DNA of 8,478 nt from Acidimicrobiaceae bacterium (GTDB lineage Bacteria; Actinomycetota; Acidimicrobiia; Acidimicrobiales; Bog-793): assembly GCA_003170375.1 (NCBI GenBank), contig PMZN01000076.1:1-8478 (forward strand). Direction: 5' to 3'. Every line of letters begins with the position of its first letter. Position 1 is the stretch's first letter. The notes beneath the pieces are model-generated. The model saw only the letters and a list, made by a program, of their open reading frames with translations. It was not told the origin of the DNA and did no database searches. Positions 1-5,215 of the stretch are shown piece by piece. Position numbers and translations under genes: made by a program.

Positions 1-762
1 GCGGTCAAGGCCGCGCCCGCAGCGCCCAAGACGTCCGCAAAGCCCGCCGTAAGGTCCGCCGTAAGGTCCGCCGTGAAGCCCCCGGCCGCGGCCAAAGCCG
101 CGACCTCGCGTTCGAAGGCCGCCACGACCCCGACTCCGGCGGCCAAGCGACCGGCTGGCCCGGCTTCCAAGCCGGCGGCCAAGCCCCGGACTCGCGCCGC
201 AGTGCCCGCGACAAAGCAGGCAGTGAGCACAAAGGCAGGATCTGGCGTCGCGAAGGCGGCCGACTCGGCCAAGACCGGGGCCGCCAAGGCGCCCTCGCCG
301 GGGCGCAAGGCGCCGGCAGGTCCCGCACGCACTTCTGGCGCGCTCGGTGCAAAGGCCGGGCCCACAAAGCGGGACACCGAAGGGTATGCCAAGGACGAGC
401 GTTTCCTGACAAGCCAGCGCGCCTCGCTCCTGCGCGAGCGTGCGACGTATCTCGAACAAGCCGCCAGCTTGAAAGCCGAGGCGGAGGCGCTCGTCGAGGA
501 GATGGAGCCGGGCGACATCCAGTTCGACGACGAATCGGGAGAGGGCGGGACCGTCACCGTCGACAGGGAGCGTGACCTGGCGCTCTCGGCGCAGGCGCTG
601 GCCGCCGTCGAGGAGATCGACCACACGCTCTTGAAACTGGACAACGGCACCTACGGGATCTGTGAGAACTGCGGCCGGCTCATCGTCAAGGCTCGCCTCG
701 AGGCTCTTCCCTACGCCCGTTTGTGCATCGACTGCAAGAGCGGGGGGCTGTCGAAACGTTGA
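1..762 (+). CDS. DksA/TraR-family C4 zinc-finger protein with Ala/Lys/Pro-rich N-terminal tail (5' end cut by window)
   Basis: The frame is open from the first base, so the true start lies upstream; 253 residues are visible. A GTG at 73 is possible, but the same Ala/Lys/Pro composition continues before it, which argues for a partial gene. Visible residues 1 to about 120 are low-complexity, basic and probably disordered. Residues about 130-215 form the charged, probably coiled-coil part (FLTSQRASLLRERATYLEQA, then an acidic stretch EEMEPGDIQFDDESGEGG). The end carries a C4 zinc finger with CENC and CIDC (C221, C224, C242, C245; spacing C-x2-C-x17-C-x2-C), preceded by the family motif LDNGTYGIC. 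DksA relatives bind the RNA polymerase secondary channel, but many actinobacterial members are uncharacterised, so that role is inferred. The stop overlaps the likely lspA start. The tail resembles the basic tails of actinobacterial nucleoid proteins and may bind nucleic acid; this is inference. Confidence 0.9.
   Translation, partial: AVKAAPAAPKTSAKPAVRSAVRSAVKPPAAAKAATSRSKAATTPTPAAKRPAGPASKPAAKPRTRAAVPATKQAVSTKAGSGVAKAADSAKTGAAKAPSPGRKAPAGPARTSGALGAKAGPTKRDTEGYAKDERFLTSQRASLLRERATYLEQAASLKAEAEALVEEMEPGDIQFDDESGEGGTVTVDRERDLALSAQALAAVEEIDHTLLKLDNGTYGICENCGRLIVKARLEALPYARLCIDCKSGGLSKR
49..72 (+). repeat. Two perfect 12-bp tandem copies inside the low-complexity tail
   Basis: The unit GTAAGGTCCGCC occurs at 49-60 and again at 61-72, followed by a decayed third copy starting GTGAAG. 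It encodes Val-Arg-Ser-Ala twice, in frame. Being a multiple of three, it can expand or contract without breaking the gene, which may explain how the tail grew. Confidence 0.8.
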
Positions 763-1310
763 ACGCGGCCGGCGAGAACCGGCCCGGCGCCACCGGGGGA
801 GTGATCTCGGGCGAGGCAGGGCGACGTGCCCGGCGCATCCGCGTGATGCTCGTGGTCGCCCTCGCCGTGGTGATCGCCGACCAGGTGACGAAGTCGCTCG
901 CGGTCTCGCGGCTCTCCTCGGGGCCCATCCACCTGATCGGGCCGTTCGCGCTCGTCCTGTCCTACAACACCGGCATCGCTTTCAGCATCGGTACGGGCCT
1001 GACCCTGCCGATCATCGTGATCGTCGCGGTTGTCGTCGCGGTGCTCGCGTGGTTCGGCCGGACCGTGCCGAACACCGGCGCAGCCGTCGGTGTCGGCATG
1101 ATCCTCGGCGGCGCCCTCGGCAACCTCGCCGACCGGCTCTTCAGGGCTCACCATGGCGCGGTGATCGACTTCCTCCGTTCCGGTTTCTGGCCGACCTTCA
1201 ACCTCGCCGACTCGGCGGTCGTCTGTGGCTGTGTCGTGCTCGCCGTCGCGCTCTGGCGGACGAGTTTCACAAGGCGGCCGCCCGAGGCCGACCGGCGGGC
1301 CCTGCCATGA
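759..1310 (+). CDS. lspA: Lipoprotein signal peptidase (signal peptidase II, LspA)
   Basis: LspA is the membrane aspartyl protease that cleaves the signal peptide of diacylglyceryl-modified prolipoproteins before the lipidated cysteine. With the TTG start at 759 it has 183 residues, close to the family norm. The conserved blocks are in order: DQVTK (D41) in the first membrane segment, YNTGIAFSI (N70), GGALGNLADRL with catalytic Asp D125, and FNLADS with catalytic Asp D151. Four hydrophobic segments are visible, at about 30-46, 60-75, 82-99 and 155-167. The start is uncertain. TTG 759 overlaps the upstream TGA and has a G-rich run at 742-747, 11 bases away; GTG 801 (169 aa) and ATG 846 are alternatives, but the last leaves almost no residues before the first membrane segment. 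The stop overlaps the next start (ATGA), so the two genes are probably coupled. The lipoprotein encoded from 3889 is a predicted client. Confidence 0.93.
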   Translation: MNAAGENRPGATGGVISGEAGRRARRIRVMLVVALAVVIADQVTKSLAVSRLSSGPIHLIGPFALVLSYNTGIAFSIGTGLTLPIIVIVAVVVAVLAWFGRTVPNTGAAVGVGMILGGALGNLADRLFRAHHGAVIDFLRSGFWPTFNLADSAVVCGCVVLAVALWRTSFTRRPPEADRRALP

Positions 1311-2266
1311 GCGACATGGGGGCGAGCTCGACCGTCGAGATCCCGGGTGTGCTTTCCGGCGAACGTGTGGACCGGGTCGTCGCATTGCTGTCCGGTTGCA
1401 CCCGGGCACAGGTCGCGAGGCTCGTCGCAGCCCGGGGAGTGCGCCTCTGCGGCATCGTCGTGGCCACAGGGAGCCGGCGGGTCCACGCCGGCGATCTCCT
1501 GGAGACCGACCTCCGGCTCCTGGTCGAGACCGAGAGCGAGCTGGTGCGGGCGGCCGCGCCCGGAGAGGTCCCCTTCCGGGTCGTCTACGACGACCAGGCC
1601 GTGATCGTCGTGGACAAGCCACCAGGAGTCGTGGTCCATCCCGATGCCGCCCATCGTTCGGGCACTCTTGTCGCCGGCCTCCTGGCTAGTTACCCCGAGC
1701 TTGCCCAGCTGCCGAGGCTCGGTTGCGGGGAGAGCGACCGGCCGGGCATCGTGCACCGGCTCGACAAGGACACGTCCGGCTTGCTGGTGGTCGCCCGCAC
1801 GCCGGACGCCTACCGGTCGCTGACGGCCCAGCTGGCCGCGCGCACCGTCCGGCGAACGTACCTCGCGCTCGCGTGCGGGGCGCTGGAGGCGGACGCGGGA
1901 GTCGTGGACGCGCCGATCGGGCGGTCGCTGCGTGATCCCACGCGGATGGCTGTCGCCGCGGGAGGCCGGGCGGCGCGCACGCACTACCGTGTGCTCGCCA
2001 GGTACACCGAGCCGCTCGAGGCGACCTATCTGGAACTGCGACTCGAGACCGGCCGCACTCATCAGATCCGGGTACACCTTGGCGCGATCGGCCATCCCGT
2101 TGTCGGCGACGCGCGCTATCGGGGCGACCGTAGGCGATCGGGGTGCACGCGTCCGTTCCTGCACGCAACAGGCCTGGCCTTCGTCGATCCAGCGACCGAT
2201 GAAGAGGTCGGGTTCAGCTCTCCGTTGCCCGACGACCTCGCCGTCGTTCTCGGACAGTTCTCCTGA
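1307..2266 (+). CDS. rluD: RluA/RluD-family 23S rRNA pseudouridine synthase
   Basis: The 319-residue protein should isomerise uridine to pseudouridine in large-subunit rRNA. Residues about 16-75 form an S4-like RNA-binding domain (ERVDRVVALL, then QVARLVAARGVRLCG). The catalytic domain follows: VVDKPPGVVVHP (102-112), GIVHRLDKDTSGLLVVART with the catalytic Asp at D153 in HRLD, and LETGRTHQIRVHL (247-258), then the GHPVVGDARY block. Domain order and length match RluD/RluC-type enzymes. The exact uridine targets cannot be read from sequence, and RluD is the best but not the only name. The ATG at 1307 overlaps the lspA stop by ATGA. The same frame stays open upstream across lspA, but that extension has no family similarity. 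The next gene is convergent, with only 14 bases between the stops and no visible hairpin terminator there. Confidence 0.93.
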   Translation: MSDMGASSTVEIPGVLSGERVDRVVALLSGCTRAQVARLVAARGVRLCGIVVATGSRRVHAGDLLETDLRLLVETESELVRAAAPGEVPFRVVYDDQAVIVVDKPPGVVVHPDAAHRSGTLVAGLLASYPELAQLPRLGCGESDRPGIVHRLDKDTSGLLVVARTPDAYRSLTAQLAARTVRRTYLALACGALEADAGVVDAPIGRSLRDPTRMAVAAGGRAARTHYRVLARYTEPLEATYLELRLETGRTHQIRVHLGAIGHPVVGDARYRGDRRRSGCTRPFLHATGLAFVDPATDEEVGFSSPLPDDLAVVLGQFS

Positions 2267-2280
2267 GCTCCACCCAAGTG

Positions 2281-3030
2281 TCAGGCGGCGTCGTGCACTC
2301 CCTCGACCTCGGGCTGAACCGCGAGGAAGGCCAAGGCTGAGGCCTCGATGCGCCTCACCCGCCGGACTCCGATGCCCAAGGTGCGCGCCGTCGACTCCAA
2401 CGAAGCGGGGGAGCTGCCATCGAGCCCGAAACGCAGCCGGACGACATCGCGCTCCAGCTCGGGCAGGCGGTCGATGGCCGCGTCGAGCTTGTCGAGCGTG
2501 AGCGTCCGTGCGATCTCGTCATCGAAAGGAGTCTCGTCGCCGCTCACCACGTCGCCCAGCGTCGCGGTGGCGTCGCTGGTCAACGGCTGGTCGAGGCTGG
2601 CTACCACGCGGGGCAGCCGGACATGGTCGGGGTCGGCTTCGAGCTCGGCCGCAAGTGCGTCCTCGGGCAGGCGGATGGCACGGCCCTTCGACTGCACGGC
2701 GCGCTGAAGAGCCTGGCGGATCCACCAGGTCGCGTAAGTGGAGAAACGGAAGCCCTTGCGCCAGTCGAACTTCTCGACCGCGCGCATCAGGCCGAAGGTC
2801 CCCTCTTGAACGAGGTCGATCATGTCGACGCCACGCCCTTGATAGCGGCGTGCCCAGTGCACCACGAGGCGCAGATTGGAGCCGATCATCTGCTTGCGGG
2901 CTTCCTCGTCCCCCTGCTCGATCCTCTTGGCGAGCTCGGTCTGCTCGGCGGCGCTGAGAAGCGGGAATCGACCGAGGTCGTCGAGGAACAGCCGCATCAA
3001 GTCAGGTCCGCTGGAACTGGGCTCCCTCAT
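2281..3030 (-). CDS. Compact group-2-like sigma-70 factor lacking region 1.1 and most of region 3
   Basis: The protein (249 aa from ATG 3030) directs RNA polymerase to promoters. Region 1.2 lies at about 10-40 (PDLMRLFLDDLGRFPLLSAAEQ). Region 2 is strong: IGSNLRLVVHWARRY, DMIDLVQEGTFGLMRAVEKFDWRKG, then the -10 element helix RFSTYATWWIRQALQRAV (95-112) with the conserved Gln at Q106. After RAIRLP (118-122) the usual run of about 30 residues of region 3.0/3.1 is absent, and the chain resumes at about 124 with a stretch matching the region 3/4 linker (SLDQPL). Region 4 includes LPELERDVVRLRFGLDG and the -35 helix LGIGVRRVRRIEASAL (218-233), which departs from the usual VTRERVRQIEAKAL. The start is doubtful: ATG 3030 has only a weak ribosome site. 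The frame is open upstream, and a strong ribosome site at 3104-3115 points to an ATC at 3099, giving 272 aa (see findings). The regulatory role is inferred; family assignment is secure. Confidence 0.92.
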   Translation of the reverse strand: MREPSSSGPDLMRLFLDDLGRFPLLSAAEQTELAKRIEQGDEEARKQMIGSNLRLVVHWARRYQGRGVDMIDLVQEGTFGLMRAVEKFDWRKGFRFSTYATWWIRQALQRAVQSKGRAIRLPEDALAAELEADPDHVRLPRVVASLDQPLTSDATATLGDVVSGDETPFDDEIARTLTLDKLDAAIDRLPELERDVVRLRFGLDGSSPASLESTARTLGIGVRRVRRIEASALAFLAVQPEVEGVHDAA

Positions 3031-3103
3031 GACGCGACTTCGCTCGGCAGCGGTCAGCTCCGGCGTGTTGACATCCTCGACCTTGTTCTCGGGTGTGATG
3101 ACG

Positions 3104-3115
3104 CTCCTCTCCTTT
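3104..3115 (-). promoter_or_regulatory. Strong Shine-Dalgarno sequence in the sigma gene leader, not followed by a canonical start
   Basis: On the minus strand the bases read AAAGGAGAGGAG, nearly the full anti-16S complement and the best ribosome site in the window. The in-frame codon at usual spacing (9 bases after AAGGAG, 4 after the last GGAG) is ATC at 3099-3097. No ATG, GTG or TTG lies within 25 bases in any frame. Reading from ATC gives Met-Thr-Pro-Glu-Asn-Lys and runs in frame into the annotated sigma protein. Confidence 0.7.
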
Positions 3116-3141
3116 CTCGGAAACCTGTTCTTACTGATGAC

Positions 3142-3167
3142 AACGCGAATCGAGGCCCAGCCATTCC
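3142..3167 (-). promoter_or_regulatory. Candidate SigR/SigH-type ECF promoter (GGAAT-N18-GTT) for the sigma gene
   Basis: On the minus strand GGAAT occupies 3167-3163, followed by exactly 18 bases and GTT at 3144-3142 (GTTGTC in full). This equals the published Streptomyces SigR consensus and resembles mycobacterial SigH promoters. Transcription would start near 3133-3137, giving a leader of about 35 bases before the ATC at 3099, with the strong ribosome site inside it. In mycobacteria ECF sigma factors drive the group-2 gene sigB, so the logic fits. It is a motif match without experimental support. Confidence 0.5.
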
Positions 3168-3193
3168 GCGTTTGTCCTGATACCCGCTCCGAG

Positions 3194-3217
3194 CTGCCGG
3201 CGTGCGCCCGACGGCAG
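3194..3217 (-). terminator. Possible stem-loop just after the Rrf2 gene
   Basis: CTGCCG at 3194-3199 and CGGCAG at 3212-3217 form a 6-bp inverted repeat with a 12-base loop, starting 13 bases past the Rrf2 stop codon. There is no T-run on the minus strand after it, so it is at best a weak terminator or attenuator between the Rrf2 and sigma genes. It may be chance in GC-rich DNA. Confidence 0.25.
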
Positions 3218-3230
3218 TGGCCGGCTCTCG

Positions 3231-3683
3231 TCAGTCCAGTGGCGAAAGCGGCGACACGTCCCCCCTTGCGCGCTGCACCATGTCCTTGAGGGTGAAGGAG
3301 TCTAGGTGGTGGCGCATGTGCTCACCGACGTCGGCCCACACGGCGAGCAGCACGCACTGGCCCTCGTGGTCGCACGCGCCGTTCTGGTGCGGCTGACCGA
3401 AATCTCCGGCCACTATCGGGCCGTCGACCGCGCTGACGATCTGGCCCAAGGTGATCTGTTCCGGCGATCGTGCGAGAACATAACCGCCCCCCACGCCGCG
3501 CTTGGAACGGACGAGCCCGGCGCCTTTGAGCGCGAGCAGGATCTGCTCCAGGTAGGGCTGCGGAAGGCCAGTCCGCTCTGCGATGTCGCGGACCGAAGTC
3601 GGAGAGACGTCCTCGCGAAGCGCGAGGGAGAGCAGAGCGCGGCTTGCGTAGTCCCCGCGGGTCGATACCTTCACGGTCCTCAT
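3231..3683 (-). CDS. Rrf2-family transcriptional regulator
   Basis: The 150-residue protein has the usual Rrf2 length and layout. The N-terminal VSTRGDYASRALLSLAL is followed by the helix-turn-helix at about 28-55 (TSVRDIAERTGLPQPYLEQIL) and the wing VRSKRGVGGGYVLAR (58-72), then the ITLGQIVSAVDG dimer-helix region. Many family members (IscR, NsrR) bind an Fe-S cluster through three cysteines spaced C-x5-C-x5-C. Here C104 and C110 are present with the right spacing, but the third position is W116; nearby H99 and H106 are other possible ligands. ATG 3683 gives the canonical N-terminus; the frame stays open upstream but without family similarity, and no strong ribosome site is visible. The gene is divergent from the ABC importer operon and upstream of the sigma gene on the same strand, so it might control either or only itself. 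The signal sensed is unknown. Confidence 0.92.
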   Translation of the reverse strand: MRTVKVSTRGDYASRALLSLALREDVSPTSVRDIAERTGLPQPYLEQILLALKGAGLVRSKRGVGGGYVLARSPEQITLGQIVSAVDGPIVAGDFGQPHQNGACDHEGQCVLLAVWADVGEHMRHHLDSFTLKDMVQRARGDVSPLSPLD

Positions 3684-3888
3684 CGTACGGCGGCGCAGAC
3701 CGTGCTCCACGAGACGCCGCCCGGAACAGGCGTTTCGACCTCGGCCCGGCCGTGCATCCGCCTGCCCCGCGGGAAGGCCGACCAGAATAGAACGATGTCC
3801 GCCGCAGCCAGTCGGGGCCATGAGCTGGCCTGATAGCGTCGCCGTCCGCGGGCGCTGGCGTTCGGTGCCAAGAGCAAGGGGTAAGAGC
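3684..3888. promoter_or_regulatory. Divergent intergenic region between the Rrf2 gene and the ABC importer operon
   Basis: These 205 bases must hold the promoters for both directions, because the flanking genes point away from each other. I see no convincing -35/-10 pair. The least GC-rich patch is at 3784-3797. A short inverted repeat, GGCCA-N5-TGGCC, lies at 3816-3830 and could be an operator half-site pair, though it is short. A ribosome site AAGGGG at 3876-3881 serves the downstream gene. Confidence 0.4.
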
Positions 3889-5187
3889 GTGCGTAGTCCT
3901 CGTAGAACGCTTGGGGTTCTCGTGGCCGTCGCCGTCGTCGCCGCGGCGTGCGGCAACGCCAAGACCACCGTGTCCAACGCGGGCAACGCCCAGGGCGTGA
4001 CCAGCTCGCAGATCGTCGTCGGCGGCGTGGCCTCCTTGACCGGCCCGATCCCGGCCGACTTTGCGCCGATCTTCGACGGGGTCAAGGCCTACCTGGACAT
4101 GGTCAACGCCGAGGGAGGCGTGGACGGCCGCAAGATCGAGTTCCGCTATCCCCTCGACGACGGCTCGAACGCCTCCCAGGACACCGATCAGGTGCGCACC
4201 CTGGTCGAGCAGGATCACGTCTTCGCAGTCGTCGGCGTGGGCACGCCGAGCTTTGCCGGGGCGAGCTATCTCGCTTCGAACGACGTGCCGACGTTTGGCT
4301 ACGACGTCAGCACCGACTGGACCGCCGGGCCCAGCCTGTTCGGCTCGGAGGGCTCTTACCTCGATTTCACCCGCCCCGGTCCTGAGGCCGCGTACCTGGC
4401 CGAGCAGCTCCACGCCAAGAAGGTCGGGATCCTCGCCTACAACGTGAGCGGGTCCAAAAAAGGCGGCGAGGGAGTGGCCTACGCGATGCAGCGCTTTCAC
4501 GTCCCGGTCGCCTACGAGGACCTCTCGGTCCAGGCCCCGCCTGTCGACCTCACGACCGACGTCAACCGGATGCGCGCCCTCGGAGTGGACCTCGTCGTGA
4601 GCTGCATGGATCTCTCGGGCAACGTTCTCCTGTCGCGCACCATGCGCCAAGACGGTATGGGGTCGGTCGCGCAGTACTGGCTGAGCGGCTACGACGAGGC
4701 GGCCATTGCCAAGTTCTCGTCGCTGATGCAGGGCGTGTACTTCCTCATCGGGCACGTCCCCTTCGAGTCGGCGAAGTTGTCGCCGGGCAAGTACCCCGGG
4801 ATTGACCTGTACCTGAGCAAGCTCGCGAAGTACTTCCCGGGCGAGCTGCCGGGCGAGGCGTCGCTCGCCGGGTGGGTGGATGCCGAAATGTTCGTCACGG
4901 GGCTGCGCCTTGTGGGGCGGGACCTGACCCGCATCCGGCTCGTCGACGCCCTCAATTCGCTGACGAGCTTCACCGCCGACGGCATCGTCTCGCCGATCGA
5001 CTGGCGCTTGGAGCACCGGAGCAACGGACTGGTCGACTGCAATGTCTATGTGCGGGCGATCGGGGGCCGCTTCGTGCCTCTCTTCGGGTCGTCCCGCACC
5101 GTGTTCACGTGTTTCGAGACTCCTCAGCCGCAAAGCGCCCACAGCGTCGTCGTGGTGCCGCCGGCTTCGGGCGTGCCCGGAACGTGA
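3889..5187 (+). CDS. Liv/HAAT-type ABC importer substrate-binding lipoprotein
   Basis: The 432-residue protein should capture a small ligand, typically an amino acid or amide, outside the membrane and deliver it to the permease encoded next. The GTG start at 3889 has AAGGGG 7 bases upstream and gives a clean lipoprotein signal peptide: RSPRR, a hydrophobic core LGVLVAVAVVAAA, and the predicted lipidated cysteine C21. A Ser/Thr/Asn/Gly linker follows to about residue 40. The type-1 periplasmic binding fold starts at QIVVGGVASLTGPI (41-54) and continues through the family block FDGVKAYLDMVNAEGGVDGRKIEF (62-85). A later lobe includes VAYEDLSVQ (207-215), MRALGVDLVVSCMD and YWLSGYDEAA. C384 and C408 near the end could form a disulfide. 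An ATG at 3820 in the same frame would put 23 extra residues before the signal peptide and is less likely. Substrate is unknown. It is first in an operon with permease and ATPase genes. Confidence 0.9.
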   Translation: MRSPRRTLGVLVAVAVVAAACGNAKTTVSNAGNAQGVTSSQIVVGGVASLTGPIPADFAPIFDGVKAYLDMVNAEGGVDGRKIEFRYPLDDGSNASQDTDQVRTLVEQDHVFAVVGVGTPSFAGASYLASNDVPTFGYDVSTDWTAGPSLFGSEGSYLDFTRPGPEAAYLAEQLHAKKVGILAYNVSGSKKGGEGVAYAMQRFHVPVAYEDLSVQAPPVDLTTDVNRMRALGVDLVVSCMDLSGNVLLSRTMRQDGMGSVAQYWLSGYDEAAIAKFSSLMQGVYFLIGHVPFESAKLSPGKYPGIDLYLSKLAKYFPGELPGEASLAGWVDAEMFVTGLRLVGRDLTRIRLVDALNSLTSFTADGIVSPIDWRLEHRSNGLVDCNVYVRAIGGRFVPLFGSSRTVFTCFETPQPQSAHSVVVVPPASGVPGT

Positions 5188-5215
5188 AGGAGCTGAGCAC
5201 GGGGTCGGTGTTCGC

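Noticed and set aside
2267..2280. Bidirectional terminator between the convergent rluD and sigma genes
   Set aside because: The 14-base gap shows no inverted repeat or T-run; termination must be factor-dependent or lie inside the genes.
3068..3073. Perfect TTGACA on the plus strand, a possible -35 box
   Set aside because: No matching -10 element lies 16-18 bases downstream, and the only genes ahead on that strand are antisense to Rrf2.
3054..3074. Six-codon minus-strand frame (MSTRRS) in the sigma leader, a possible leader peptide
   Set aside because: Its ATG is 29 bases from the strong ribosome site and has no close site of its own; the frame looks incidental.
3784..3797. AT-richer patch as a promoter -10 in either direction
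   Set aside because: TAGAAC (plus) and TATTCT (minus) are weak matches without a -35 partner at proper spacing.
3820..3888. Upstream ATG start for the binding protein
   Set aside because: It would add 23 Arg-rich residues before a clean lipoprotein signal peptide, whereas GTG 3889 has a good ribosome site.
3684..4085. Upstream extension of the Rrf2 frame to 284 residues
   Set aside because: The extension lies opposite the binding-protein gene and has no similarity to the family; ATG 3683 gives the normal Rrf2 N-terminus.
3322..5142. Long open frame of about 600 codons on the minus strand opposite the Rrf2 and binding-protein genes
   Set aside because: It is Arg/His/Asp-rich with no family motifs, and lies antisense to genes with clear domains. 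Long antisense frames are expected in DNA this GC-rich. The same applies to minus-strand frames at 711-1622, 1148-2164, 5105-6403 and 7050-7839.
5187..5192. AAGGAG overlapping the binding-protein stop, as the permease ribosome site
   Set aside because: It is 23 bases from GTG 5216 and no in-frame start lies at normal spacing, so it is probably not the main site, though it may help reinitiation.
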